Assembly: GCF_007747795.1 (NCBI RefSeq) | Contig: NZ_CP036275.1 | Coordinates: forward strand, 4,456,001 to 4,520,000 | Source of the DNA: Maioricimonas rarisocia | Lineage (GTDB): Bacteria > Planctomycetota > Planctomycetia > Planctomycetales > Planctomycetaceae | DNA length: 64,000 nt | Direction of reading: 5' to 3' | Shown: piece after piece, positions 34,930 through 43,878 of the stretch | Layout of the letters: each line of letters starts with the position of its first letter | Numbering within the stretch: the first letter of the stretch is position 1 | Program-made: the position numbers and the translations under genes | Notes under the pieces: generated by a model | Database searches by the model: none | What the model was told of the DNA's origin: nothing | The model's input: the letters and a program-made list of their open reading frames with translations, nothing else

Positions 34930-36147
34930 TCAGAACGCCTCTTCGTAGATCGCCAGGATGTCCGCCTCGCCCGGCCTGCGGGGCGTCAGCGTCGTCAGCC
35001 GCTTGATGGCGAACGCCTTGCGGGCGAACTCAGGCAACTGCTCCCGAGTGCCGCCCAGTTCACGGATTCTGGTCGGAATCCCGATCGCCTCGTTGAGCCG
35101 CATCACGGCATCGATCGCCCGCCCGGCGGCGGCTTCGTCGCTCAAACCGGCGACATCTTCGCCGAGAAGTCCTGCGATCCGGGCCAGTTCGGCGGTTCGC
35201 TCAGGCAGATTGAACCGCATGACGTATGGCAGCAGCAGGCCATTCCCTTCGCCATGCGAGCAGTGGAGTGCTCCACCCAGCGGGTACTCCATGCCGTGTA
35301 CCAGCGCGACGCCGCAGTTCGAGAAAGCCATCCCCGCCAGCGTCGCTGCCAGAGCCATTCCTTCACGGGCCTCCATGTCGTCCGGCTCGTTGACGACGCG
35401 GACCAAGTGCTGACCGACGAGTCGGATCGCCTGCTCTGCCAGTGACTGTCCCAGCGGATGCGCCCCTTCGTAGGGAAAGCTGCTGCCGGCGGGAAACGGC
35501 AATTCGTCGTACCGCGTCGCCAGGTATGCTTCGACCGCATGCGTGAGCGCGTCGATGCCGGCGTCGGCCGACGGCTTCTTCGGGCAACTGCGGGTCATCT
35601 CCGGATCGACGATCGCGAATCGCGGACGCAGGTACTCGCTGAGCGTACTGACCTTGATGTTGTTCTCCGTGTCGGTCAGCACGGCCGAGTGCGAGACTTC
35701 GCTGCCGGTGCCGGCGGTGGTGGGAACGCAGATCAGCGGACGGACCGGCCCCGGGATGTTGTCGTGATCGACGTACTGTTCGAAGTCACCGCCAAACGTC
35801 GCGCCGACAGCGGTTACCTTGGCCAGGTCCATGTTGCTGCCGCCGCCGAGGCCGATGATCGTGTCCGGCTGGCATTCCCGGGCGAACTCGATCGATCTGC
35901 GAGCGACGTCGAACGACGGTTCCGGGGCGCCGCCGTCGAAGACTTCGACCGCCACGCCCATTGCTGTGAGCGGGACGGCCACGCGTTCCACCAGGCCGGC
36001 AGCCGCAATAGCCGGGTCAGTCACGATCAGCGCTCGTGCCGACCGCAGCCGCTGAGCGACCAGACCGATCTGGTCGACAGCCCCGCGTCCGAACAGGATC
36101 CGCCCGGCGGTCGAGAAGCCCCACGTCGTCCGCTGCGGATCGGTCAT
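34930..36147 (-). CDS. Iron-containing alcohol dehydrogenase
   Basis: A 405-residue protein from ATG 36147. The NAD-binding glycine stretch GLGGGSNMDLAKVTA, the PTTAGTGSEVSHSAVLTD segment and metal-ligand regions (DAGIDALTHAVEAYLA; ALVHGMEYPLGGALHCSHGEGN) identify the Fe-ADH family (PF00465). It is the third gene of an operon after a sodium:solute symporter and a DHDPS-like aldolase, 26 nt after the latter. Inference: it reduces or oxidises an aldehyde or alcohol released in breakdown of the transported compound. Confidence 0.92.
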   Translation of the reverse strand: MTDPQRTTWGFSTAGRILFGRGAVDQIGLVAQRLRSARALIVTDPAIAAAGLVERVAVPLTAMGVAVEVFDGGAPEPSFDVARRSIEFARECQPDTIIGLGGGSNMDLAKVTAVGATFGGDFEQYVDHDNIPGPVRPLICVPTTAGTGSEVSHSAVLTDTENNIKVSTLSEYLRPRFAIVDPEMTRSCPKKPSADAGIDALTHAVEAYLATRYDELPFPAGSSFPYEGAHPLGQSLAEQAIRLVGQHLVRVVNEPDDMEAREGMALAATLAGMAFSNCGVALVHGMEYPLGGALHCSHGEGNGLLLPYVMRFNLPERTAELARIAGLLGEDVAGLSDEAAAGRAIDAVMRLNEAIGIPTRIRELGGTREQLPEFARKAFAIKRLTTLTPRRPGEADILAIYEEAF

Positions 36148-36173
36148 CGTCGTCCTCCTGCCGTGGCCAGCCG

Positions 36174-37106
36174 CTACAGCGAGACGTCTGAAAGGTCGAA
36201 CAGCCCCAGGTCGGAAAGGTGCTGTCGAACCGTCTCCCGTTTCGCGTCATCCAGCCCGTACAGCGGCTCGGCGAGGCGTCCGCTGCAGAGACCCATCAGT
36301 TCCAGCGCGCACTTGATGCCGGTCAGGTAGCCGGTCGGAGCCGGGCCGACGCCGTAAATGGCTTCGGACGCCCGCAGCACGCGGTGATGCAGCTTCTGGA
36401 CCAGGCAGAGGTCGCCGCTGACGGCCGCTTCGTAGATCTCGACGAACAGTTGCGGGTTGAGGTTGGCTCCCCCCGAAACGCCCCCGTGGCCCCCCATGAG
36501 GACCGCTTCGGCCAGCAGTTCTTCCGGGCCGATGAAAATGGAGAAATCGTCACGCTGCTCGGCGAGCTGTACCAGGCGGTTGAAGTACAGCATGTCGCCG
36601 GAGCTGTCCTTTACGCCGATGATTTCCGGACGATCCATCGCCTGCCGCACCGTCTCCACGTCGAAGGTCACCTTCGTGTGGCTGGGCATGTTGTACAGCA
36701 TGACCGGCAACGGGAGCTGATCGACCAGTTCACCGATGTAGCGGCGGAGGTCATCCTGGTTCATGGGAAAGTAGTGCGGTGTCGCGAGGACGACGGCGTC
36801 GGCTCCCTGATCGGCGGCGAACCGGGCCAGCGACGCAGACTCCATGAAGGACGTGTCCGTAATCCCCACCAGCACCGGGACACGACCGTCAATCTGCTTG
36901 CAGGCAACCTCGACCAGTTCCCGCTGCAGCCGATGGCTCAGGCTGGGTGCCTCGCCCGATGTTCCGAGCAGAAACAGACCATGCACGCCCCCGGAGAGAA
37001 CGTGCTCAATCAGGCGTTCCAGTCCCTCTCGATCAAGCTGATCGGTGTCGGCAAGGGGAGTGATCAGCGGAGGGATGACTCCCTTCAGTGGTAACGACGC
37101 GTTCAT
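36174..37106 (-). CDS. Dihydrodipicolinate synthase/N-acetylneuraminate lyase family protein
   Basis: A 310-residue protein from ATG 37106, which overlaps the symporter stop (ATGA). The class I aldolase TIM barrel has the signatures GLFLLGTSGEAPSL, the Tyr of LYNMPSHTK and the Schiff-base Lys in IIGVKDSSGD. Its operon partners (symporter, Fe-ADH) and the absence of other lysine genes suggest a catabolic lyase acting on a 2-keto-3-deoxy acid or sialic-acid-like compound rather than lysine biosynthesis. Confidence 0.9.
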   Translation of the reverse strand: MNASLPLKGVIPPLITPLADTDQLDREGLERLIEHVLSGGVHGLFLLGTSGEAPSLSHRLQRELVEVACKQIDGRVPVLVGITDTSFMESASLARFAADQGADAVVLATPHYFPMNQDDLRRYIGELVDQLPLPVMLYNMPSHTKVTFDVETVRQAMDRPEIIGVKDSSGDMLYFNRLVQLAEQRDDFSIFIGPEELLAEAVLMGGHGGVSGGANLNPQLFVEIYEAAVSGDLCLVQKLHHRVLRASEAIYGVGPAPTGYLTGIKCALELMGLCSGRLAEPLYGLDDAKRETVRQHLSDLGLFDLSDVSL

Positions 37107-38668
37107 GACGTTTCTTTTCGGAAGAATGAGACGATCAGGCCGACCAGGAAGATCGACAGTGTGCCGGCGACGATCGTCAGGTTCGCGTGCAGCGAGTTAC
37201 GCAGCCAGTCGTACTCATCGGGCAGCCGCGGCGAGAACGTGAGCCAGACGAGCGACAGGACGCCCAGCACAACCGCAATCGTTGCAGCGACATTGTCGGC
37301 TTTGCGGACGATCAGGCCAAGCAGAAACAGTCCGAGCAGCGCCCCGGCAAAGATTCCCTGCAGCTCCCACCACGCATCGAGCACGCTTTTGACGCCGATC
37401 ATCGCCAATGCTGCGCCGGTCCCCAGTGTCCCCCACAGCAAGGTGCCGGCGTACAGCACACGCATCGAGCCCTTTTCATCGACGTCCGGATTGACGTATC
37501 GCTTGTAGATATCCGAGAGCAGAATCGTCGCGGAACTGTTCAGACTCGTGTCGATACTGCTCATCGCCGCTGCGAAGATCGCCGCGATCAGCAGTCCCGC
37601 CATGCCCGTCGGCAGCTTGTTGACGATGAAGTTGGGGAGCACCTTGTCGCCGATGTCCTCCGGCGTCAGCTCAGACGCCAGTTCCCGCACCCGCTCGCTG
37701 TCGGCGGGGATCCCTTCCGCGACGAGTCGTTCTTCGGCGACCTGCATCCGCACCTCGTCAAGCCGATCGGGATGCGTCTGATAGTATGCGAACAGGCTGC
37801 TTCCGATGAAGAAGAACAGCAGCGAGATCGGCACGTACAGCAGGGCTCCCAGCCAGACCGAGCGGGCCGCATCGGCGTCACTTTTCGCCGTGTGGTAACG
37901 CTGGATAAAGCTCTGGTCGATGCCGAAATTGTTCAGATTGATGAACAGCCCGTAGATGAGCACCACCCAGAACGTGGACTCCGTCAGTGTGGTGGAGAAG
38001 CTCCCCAGACTGAATTTGTCCGCCTCCCGGGCGATTTCGATCGCCTGCATCGGGCCTTCGGGCATGCCGAACAGCAGCAGACCGGTAACGACGACCGCGC
38101 CGACCATCAGCACCATGCTCTGCATGACGTCGGTCCAGATGACCGCCTCGATGCCCCCCAGCAGGGTGTACATCGTGACGATAATGCCGGTCCCGATGAT
38201 CATCAGCCGCAGGTCCCAGCCGAGCAGCGGCTGCATCGCCAGCGACACGCCGAACAGAACGGTTCCCGTTCGAGCGATCTGGGCCAGCAGATAGCAGATG
38301 ACGGCGTATGTGCGGGCCCACAGGCCGAACCGCTTCTCGAAGTGTTCGTAGGCCGAGATCTGCCCGCTGTTGCGATAGAACGGCACGAACCACGCGACCG
38401 CGATCATCGCGGCAATCGGCAGCGACAGGCTGAAGACGAACGAATTCCAGTTCGTGCCGTACGCCTTACCCGGAACGCCCAGGAACGTGTTGCTGCTCAG
38501 GTATGTGCCGAAGATCGACATCCCGACCGCCCAACCCGGCAGCGACCGTCCGGCGGCCATGAATTCTTCGGTCGTGCCGCTCTTGCGGACGAACCAGCTC
38601 CCGTAAGCGACCACTGCGGTGACGTAGATCACGAGCACCGCAATGTCGACGGTGGGAAGTGCCTGCAC
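37103..38668 (-). CDS. Sodium:solute symporter (SSS family)
   Basis: A 521-residue protein with a GTG start at 38668 (AAAGG 8 nt upstream). It has about thirteen hydrophobic helices, the SSS-type opening IAVLVIYVTAVVAYGSWF, TTEEFMAAGRSLPGWAVGMSIFGTYLSSNTFLGVPG and a later AAIFAAAMSSIDTSLNSSATILLSDIYKR, the sodium/substrate motif of this family. It is the first gene of a three-gene operon whose enzymes suggest uptake of a carboxylic sugar or related solute across the inner membrane with sodium. Confidence 0.93.
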   Translation of the reverse strand: MQALPTVDIAVLVIYVTAVVAYGSWFVRKSGTTEEFMAAGRSLPGWAVGMSIFGTYLSSNTFLGVPGKAYGTNWNSFVFSLSLPIAAMIAVAWFVPFYRNSGQISAYEHFEKRFGLWARTYAVICYLLAQIARTGTVLFGVSLAMQPLLGWDLRLMIIGTGIIVTMYTLLGGIEAVIWTDVMQSMVLMVGAVVVTGLLLFGMPEGPMQAIEIAREADKFSLGSFSTTLTESTFWVVLIYGLFINLNNFGIDQSFIQRYHTAKSDADAARSVWLGALLYVPISLLFFFIGSSLFAYYQTHPDRLDEVRMQVAEERLVAEGIPADSERVRELASELTPEDIGDKVLPNFIVNKLPTGMAGLLIAAIFAAAMSSIDTSLNSSATILLSDIYKRYVNPDVDEKGSMRVLYAGTLLWGTLGTGAALAMIGVKSVLDAWWELQGIFAGALLGLFLLGLIVRKADNVAATIAVVLGVLSLVWLTFSPRLPDEYDWLRNSLHANLTIVAGTLSIFLVGLIVSFFRKETS

Positions 38669-38734
38669 GATGGGAACCTTTCATCAGCGGGAACGCCCCG
38701 GCCGTCCTGGCGAGGCGGAAGCATCATCGGGTAT

Positions 38735-39073
38735 TCAGACGACGACGTCCGGTCCCGGTCCGGCTTCGGACTCGATCCACCGCAGGTATTCCGGGTTGCC
38801 TGCCGTGATCGGCCAGATGATGACGCAGGGGCAGTCGTAGCTGTGAAGCTGCTTGACCCGGTCAATCAGTGGTTGGGCGAGATCCGGCCGGGTCTTGAGA
38901 ATCAGCACGGCTTCGCCCGATTCCTCGATCTCATCCTGCCAGTGGTAGACGGACGTCATGCCGTCGAAGACATTCGCGCAGGCCGCCAGCCGTTCCTTCA
39001 CGATCGCACGACCGATGGTGAGTGCTTCTTCGCGGTTGGATGCGGTGACGTATGCGATCACGGCGGATGCCAT
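38735..39073 (-). CDS. cutA: Divalent-cation tolerance protein CutA1
   Basis: A 112-residue protein. ATG 39073 with AGAGGGG upstream; the frame is open further but with biased residues. The CutA1 landmarks are AYVTASNREEALTIGRAIV, ACANVFDGMTSVYHWQDEIEE, VLILKTRPD and HSYDCPCVIIWPITAGNPEYLRWI. It is a small trimeric signal-transduction-like protein linked to copper tolerance in some bacteria; the role in most is unclear. It lies 66 nt upstream of the symporter on the same strand. Confidence 0.95.
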   Translation of the reverse strand: MASAVIAYVTASNREEALTIGRAIVKERLAACANVFDGMTSVYHWQDEIEESGEAVLILKTRPDLAQPLIDRVKQLHSYDCPCVIIWPITAGNPEYLRWIESEAGPGPDVVV

Positions 39074-39170
39074 GGCCGGCCCCTCTGTGCAGTGCGTCAG
39101 GTGAGTCGAGTCGAGAACGCAGTCGCGGTAACCGCGACGAATGGAAGATAACGCTTTTGCCGCGCATAGA

Positions 39171-39202
39171 AAAACCCCCGGCCGGATGTGCGGCCTGGGG
39201 GC
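39171..39202 (-). terminator. Rho-independent terminator (minus strand)
   Basis: Read on the minus strand, a 10-bp stem CCCCC(A)GGCCG / CGGCCGGGGG with one bulged A is followed by TTTTT. It sits between the end of the DUF1501 gene region and cutA and would end transcripts coming from 39541. Confidence 0.85.
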
Positions 39203-39540
39203 GTTCGCCTTCGTCTCTCTTCGAGCTTCACAAATCGAGCCACGAGCCTGTTTCGCCACGCCCATCACTCCGCTTGCGCTTCGTTCTGGGTCGTGCCACC
39301 CGACCGGGAACCAGGTGGGACAGACATTCCTGTCTGCCCGTACACTTGCTGGCGCCTCGTACTGTTAACGAGTGGACGTCTTCCCGTCGCCTCGTGTCGG
39401 CTACGCCGACCCCGGTTGGCGAGCAACCGGGGCCACCCGTGCAGCGATGCCCTCGAGCCTCAGAACCCGAGCCTCGAGCCCGCTTCACCACCGGACGCAG
39501 CCGGTGGGCTTTCGGTCCCTCAAGACTCGCCACTCACCTC
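39203..39540. repeat. Repeat-rich intergenic segment with two heptamer arrays and a hairpin
   Basis: No gene is seen. It contains a segment (39254-39301) nearly identical to 44365-44412, a CAGACATTCCTGTCTG hairpin module, heptamers at 39450-39484 (minus units TCGAGGC, TCGGGTT, CTGAGGC, TCGAGGG), a hairpin CCACCGGACGCAGCCGGTGG at about 39488, and a second heptamer array at 39520-39547 that includes the TGA stop of the DUF1501 gene (units GAGGTGA, GTGGCGA, GTCTTGA). Confidence 0.75.
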
Positions 39541-40827
39541 TCACCCGAACAGTTCGTCGATCACCTCACCTTCGTCGACGATGCGCATCGGCCGGCCAAG
39601 CGGGCTGATGTTCTCAGCCTGCGGATCGACGTGCAGCGACTTGCAGATCGAGGAGAAGAGGTCGCCGACCGCCACGGGGCGATCTTCGACGGCTGTGCCA
39701 TCCTCCGTGGAGGAACCGATCACCTGGCCGCCGCGGATTCCGCCGCCCGCCATAGCCACCGAGAAGACGCGCGGGTAGTGATCGCGACCGCCGCGGGGAT
39801 TGATGCGGGGCGTTCGACCGAACTCGCCCATCCAGACGACGACGGTCTTTTCAAGCATGCCGCGCTGCTTCAGGTCGGTGATGAGCGTCGCCATGCCGGG
39901 GTCGACCTGGCTGGAGAGACGCCCGATCTGCTCGAAGTTGTCCTGGTGCGTGTCCCATCCGCCGGAGCGGACTTCGACGAACGTCACCCCTTCTTCAACG
40001 AGCCTGCGGGCCAGCAGGCAGCCGCGGCCGAACTGGCTGTCCCCGTACTTGTCGCGAAGCGACTGTGGTTCGTCTGCAAAGTCGAATGTCTTTGTCTGCG
40101 GACTCAGCACCAGCTTCGATGCTTTGTCGTACAACTGGCGATGATTGTCGACGACCACCCGACCACCACGGTCGGCGAAATCTTCCTCGAGCCGGCCCAT
40201 CAGACCGAGTCGGCGATTCAGCCGGTCGTCCTGAACGGTCGCGGCGACGTTCTGCGGCATCGAGCCCGGATTGTTCACCACGAACGGTTCGTAATCGACT
40301 CCCAGGAAGCCGGCACCGACCGTCGGACCGATCGACACGACCGAGGGAAGCTCGGACTCGGGATCGCCGATCTCCTTCGCAACGCAGGCGGCAAAGCTGG
40401 GATGCTTGACGCTGCCGGACGGCACATAGCCGGTGTGCATCTGATACGTTGCCCGCTGATGATTCCCCTCCCGGTTCGTCATCGAGCGGATCAGGGCGAT
40501 GTCGTCCATCACCTTCGCGGTCTGTTCCCAGCCGGAGGCGATCTGAATGCCCGGCACCGATGTGGGGATCGCCTTCGTCTCGCCACCGTTCTCGTGGTTC
40601 GGCTTTGGATCGAACGTCTCGAGCTGGCTTGGCCCCCCCGCCATCCAGAGCAGGATCATCGATCGCCCCTGCCGCCGCAGTTCTTCCGCCTGCAGGCTCA
40701 TCAGATCCCGGAAGCTGAGAGTGCCGGCCAGTGCCGCCCCGGCCGAGACGGTGTGAAGGAAGCGGCGACGCGAGACCGAATGTCGGGCAACGCGGACGTC
40801 TTCGTGGACAGTGCGGAACATGGTCAT
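39541..40827 (-). CDS. DUF1501 secreted protein (Tat substrate)
   Basis: A 428-residue protein, ATG 40827 with AGGA upstream. The twin-arginine signal SRRRFLHTVSAGAALAGTL is followed by MILLWMAGGPSQLETFDPKP, the DUF1501 signature, and VVVWMGEFGRTPRINPRGGRDHYPRVFSVAMAGGGIRGG near the end. The family belongs to the alkaline-phosphatase/sulfatase-like fold, here without the formylglycine cysteine motif. In planctomycetes it is almost always paired with a DUF1549/DUF1553 protein, here the gene 60 nt upstream, and the pair is linked to polysaccharide use. It is probably periplasmic. Confidence 0.93.
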   Translation of the reverse strand: MTMFRTVHEDVRVARHSVSRRRFLHTVSAGAALAGTLSFRDLMSLQAEELRRQGRSMILLWMAGGPSQLETFDPKPNHENGGETKAIPTSVPGIQIASGWEQTAKVMDDIALIRSMTNREGNHQRATYQMHTGYVPSGSVKHPSFAACVAKEIGDPESELPSVVSIGPTVGAGFLGVDYEPFVVNNPGSMPQNVAATVQDDRLNRRLGLMGRLEEDFADRGGRVVVDNHRQLYDKASKLVLSPQTKTFDFADEPQSLRDKYGDSQFGRGCLLARRLVEEGVTFVEVRSGGWDTHQDNFEQIGRLSSQVDPGMATLITDLKQRGMLEKTVVVWMGEFGRTPRINPRGGRDHYPRVFSVAMAGGGIRGGQVIGSSTEDGTAVEDRPVAVGDLFSSICKSLHVDPQAENISPLGRPMRIVDEGEVIDELFG

Positions 40828-40887
40828 ATTCCTGGTCAGTGGATCTGCTGAACGGGCAAGTGCGAACGGGGATGACGTTGAAACGGC

Positions 40888-42717
40888 TTACCGCTTCGTG
40901 ATGAATTCGCTGGAGTTCAGCAGGCTCCACATGAGGTCTTCGTATGCTTCGGAACGGTTGCCGACGTCGGCAATGTGTTCCCGGCAGATGGTCAGCTCGC
41001 GATCCGACGGCTCGCGGGCCAGCACGAGCAGGTACAGCTCGGTGACGGCATCCTGGTCATCGTCGTACTTGCGGAGAATCCGGCCCAGCTTCGTATCCCG
41101 GTCGGCGTCGATCAGCGATTCCAGTCCCGGCGAGTTCATCAGGAACAGCGCCTGCGGCACATTGCCGATGATGTCTTCCTGCGGCGTCGACGGATCGAAG
41201 CCAAACAGCTCCGCGAAGGCTCGACGGGCCCGGTCGCCGGGGCTGGCACCGGGGGCGAAACGGCCGTTTGGTCGGGCACCGGCAAGCTGTTCGACCCCGA
41301 GCACATCCGTCAGCACACTGTAGATCTGGTCCGAACGCAGCCGCGTCGGCGAAGCGGAGGCAAATGCCGGTGATCCGTCGGCCCAGTTGCGTGTCCGCAG
41401 TTCCCGCTGGTACGCCTCGGTATTGGCGATGGTGCGGAACAGCCACTTTACGTCGTGGCCGCTGCGGGTGAATTCTTTCGCCAGCAGATCAAGGACTTCG
41501 GGAAACTCAGCCGCACGTTCCGGACCCAGATCGTCAATCGGCATGAAGAACCCTTCGCCGAGCATCTCCGCCCAGATCCGATTGACGAACGCCTTGGCGA
41601 ACCATTCGTTTCGCGGGCTGGCGATCGACCGGGCCAAGGCCTCGCGGCGGTCCAGGTCGTCGGCATCACGCGAGGCCCGCGATCCGTCGACGAACAGCAC
41701 CGGCTGCATCAGCGTTCCCTGAGCCGCGGGATTCTCCAGGTCGGGCATATAGTACTCGGCAGCGCCACGGCCGGGCTGATTGTTGGCCGGCTGCGGCAGG
41801 TCCTTCAGCTCGTCTCGCGAGAGAGCTCCGTCCTTGTTCTTGTCGCCGAACTCGAGCAGGCGATCGAAGCGCTGGCCGAGAGGCGTCCGTTGGACTTCCG
41901 CCTTCGTCAACATTCCGTCCCGATTGCGGTCGGCAAAACGGAAGATCTGCTCGGGATTGAACTGCCGACGGCGATTGCCTCCCTGAAACGAGGAGACCAC
42001 GAAGTCGCGCTGGGAACCGTTCGGATCGCGACGCACCTGAATCCGCGGAAAGTACGCGGCCAGTTCGTGAAACTGCTCCCGCGTCCATGAGTCGGTCGGA
42101 TGGTTGTGGCAGTTCGCGCACTGCATCTGGATGCCGAGGAAGATGCGGGAGACCTCGGCGGCCAACTCGGCCGGCTGCCCGGTGTGAGCAAAGATGAGGG
42201 CCGTCCGTCCGTTCTCGTTGACGTTTCCGGTTGCCGTGAGCAGTTCGGAAGCGATTTCGTCCCAGGGACGGTTGGCGGCGAGCTGTTCCTGCATCCACTC
42301 GTCGAACGGACGCTCGACGAGCCGGGCCCGCTGATCGGTTGCACGACTGAAGATCACCTCGCTCCAGTACGAGGCCCAGAGTGAGGCATACTCGTCCGAT
42401 TCGAGCAGGCGTTCGATCAGCTCCGCCCGCTTGTTCGGATTGGGATCGAGCCCGAACAACGTGACCTCGCGGGGGGAGGGGATACGCCCCGCCAGGTCGA
42501 GGCTCACACGACGGAGAAAGTCTTCATCCGACGTCAATGGAGCCGGCTGTGTGCTCTCGGCTTCGAGAGTGTCGAGAATGAGGGCGTCGACCTGCTGACT
42601 GACTGACGCGGGGGAGGGACTCCGGTCACCGCTGCGGATTCGTTCTGCACCCTGACTGATGGGCGGCAGCAACAGCCCCATAAGACCCAGCCAGCAGAAT
42701 CGATGGACGTGTCGCAT
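40888..42717 (-). CDS. DUF1549/DUF1553 protein with two EF-hands
   Basis: About 609 residues. Three adjacent ATGs occur at 42723, 42720 and 42717; the last has GGAGAGG at the best spacing. A signal peptide is followed by DUF1549 (VDALILDTLEAES, DFLRRVSLDLAGRIPSPREV) and a heme-like CANCHNHP (CxxCH) motif. Between this and DUF1553 lie two calcium-binding EF-hands, DRNRDGMLTKAE and DKNKDGALSRDE. DUF1553 then ends the protein (NRIWAEMLGEGFFMPIDDLGPERAAEFPEVLDLLA; LFLMNSPGLESLI). It is the partner of the DUF1501 protein. Confidence 0.9.
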   Translation of the reverse strand: MRHVHRFCWLGLMGLLLPPISQGAERIRSGDRSPSPASVSQQVDALILDTLEAESTQPAPLTSDEDFLRRVSLDLAGRIPSPREVTLFGLDPNPNKRAELIERLLESDEYASLWASYWSEVIFSRATDQRARLVERPFDEWMQEQLAANRPWDEIASELLTATGNVNENGRTALIFAHTGQPAELAAEVSRIFLGIQMQCANCHNHPTDSWTREQFHELAAYFPRIQVRRDPNGSQRDFVVSSFQGGNRRRQFNPEQIFRFADRNRDGMLTKAEVQRTPLGQRFDRLLEFGDKNKDGALSRDELKDLPQPANNQPGRGAAEYYMPDLENPAAQGTLMQPVLFVDGSRASRDADDLDRREALARSIASPRNEWFAKAFVNRIWAEMLGEGFFMPIDDLGPERAAEFPEVLDLLAKEFTRSGHDVKWLFRTIANTEAYQRELRTRNWADGSPAFASASPTRLRSDQIYSVLTDVLGVEQLAGARPNGRFAPGASPGDRARRAFAELFGFDPSTPQEDIIGNVPQALFLMNSPGLESLIDADRDTKLGRILRKYDDDQDAVTELYLLVLAREPSDRELTICREHIADVGNRSEAYEDLMWSLLNSSEFITKR

Positions 42718-42885
42718 CATCATCCTCTCCCGAAGTATCGCCAGACGCGTCCGAAGACCGTGTCTGCTGGCGTCTGTGCTCCGTGACAACCTCGTACACC
42801 CTTTGAACCCCGCTGCTCGCGCGCGGGTGTCGCAGGTTTTGCGTTTTTCGTCCGGCAGCGCGATCGAGGAGGCCGGCTCGCGAGG

Positions 42886-42917
42886 CGTTAACCTCCTTCG
42901 CGGTTAACGGGTTAACG
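42886..42917. promoter_or_regulatory. Candidate operator: inverted and repeated GTTAAC elements
   Basis: CGTTAACC (42886-42893) and its exact complement GGTTAACG (42902-42909) form an 8-nt inverted repeat around an 8-nt spacer, and GGTTAACG is repeated at once (42910-42917). It lies in the 400-base gap between the divergent DUF1549/1553 gene and the gene at 43117, where a shared regulator site would be expected. No other gene is seen in the gap. Confidence 0.4.
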
Positions 42918-43116
42918 CGTTGCCGGGAGCGACTGGGCGAATCGCGATCCGTCCCTTTGCCGGTGCTGAAGCCTTACTCCCCTCGGTTCTTGAGGTTACG
43001 TGAACATCCGCGGCCACGGTGTCACGACCGGCACGCCTGTTGCCTTGGAGATGGAAAGCGACACGCCCGGATGGGCGTCCATGATCCCGTCTGCCCCAAG
43101 AGGCATCGAACGCACC

Positions 43117-43878
43117 ATGAATCGTCCTGCAAATCGTCTCGTCGTTGCGAGTGTCACTGTACTTGGCCTCATCGGTCTGACCTCGCTGGTTGCCGCTCCC
43201 ATCGACGAAGGGGCCTCGCCCACCGCCACGGCGCCGATGTGCGAGTTCTGTCGGCAGGATGCCGCTGTGGCGAAGGAGTCTGAATCTGCCGAAGGCTGCG
43301 GGCAGTGCTCAGGCGAGAAGTGCGCCGGCGGCTGTCAAGAAGGAGCGTGCGCTGGAAGGGCTGGCGACACCAACGACGAATCGGAGGACAACACGGTCGC
43401 GCAGAGACGGGGGCGAGGCCCGGGCCCGGGCCCGGGCCCGGGGCGCGGACGTGGAGCTGGCCGCGGTCCCGATGCCGACTTCGAACGCGACCACGATGTA
43501 TTCCACGATCTGCTCGAACATCACAAGGAGATCCGACGGACTGTCAAGCGGCTCGAAGACGGTGTCGAGACTCTCACCGAATCGGACAATCCCACGGTTG
43601 CCGATGCGATTCAGGAACACGTTCACGCCATGTACCGTCGCGTTGACGAAAACCGGCCAATCCGTCGTCGCGATCCGCTGTTCAACGCGATCTTCAGCAA
43701 CGCGTCGAAAGTGAAGATGCAGGTGGAAGAAACTGATCAAGGCGTCCGCGTGATCGAAACATCAGACGATCCGTTCGTGGCCCGGCTGATTCAGGCCCAT
43801 GCCGCCGTCGTCAGTGCTTTCGTAAAGCATGGCCATGCCGAGGCGATGAAGAACCACCCGGTCCCGGCTGCCGAGTAG
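43117..43878 (+). CDS. Secreted protein with GP-rich linker and conserved helical domain
   Basis: A 253-residue protein. ATG 43117 gives a signal peptide (LVVASVTVLGLIGLTSLVAA). A cysteine-rich stretch (CEFCRQD, then CGQCSGEKCAGGCQEGACAG) leads to an RGPGPGPGPGRGRGAGRG linker coded by GGGCCC repeats. The C-terminal approximately 125 residues form a helical domain (DHDVFHDLLEHHKEIRRTVK, DNPTVADAIQEHVHAMYRR, DDPFVARLIQAHAAVVSAF) with regularly placed histidines that could bind metal or heme. I do not know a function for this domain. Confidence 0.75.
   Translation: MNRPANRLVVASVTVLGLIGLTSLVAAPIDEGASPTATAPMCEFCRQDAAVAKESESAEGCGQCSGEKCAGGCQEGACAGRAGDTNDESEDNTVAQRRGRGPGPGPGPGRGRGAGRGPDADFERDHDVFHDLLEHHKEIRRTVKRLEDGVETLTESDNPTVADAIQEHVHAMYRRVDENRPIRRRDPLFNAIFSNASKVKMQVEETDQGVRVIETSDDPFVARLIQAHAAVVSAFVKHGHAEAMKNHPVPAAE

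Noticed and set aside
36174-37106. dapA for lysine biosynthesis
   Set aside because: The operon context (sodium symporter and Fe-ADH) points to a catabolic lyase; the name dapA is not supported.
37187-39151. Plus-strand open frame of 654 codons
   Set aside because: It is antisense to the symporter and cutA genes, with charged low-complexity composition typical of a GC-rich shadow frame.
43420-43460. GGGCCC repeats as a regulatory element
   Set aside because: They lie within the coding frame and encode the RGPGPGPG linker of the secreted protein.
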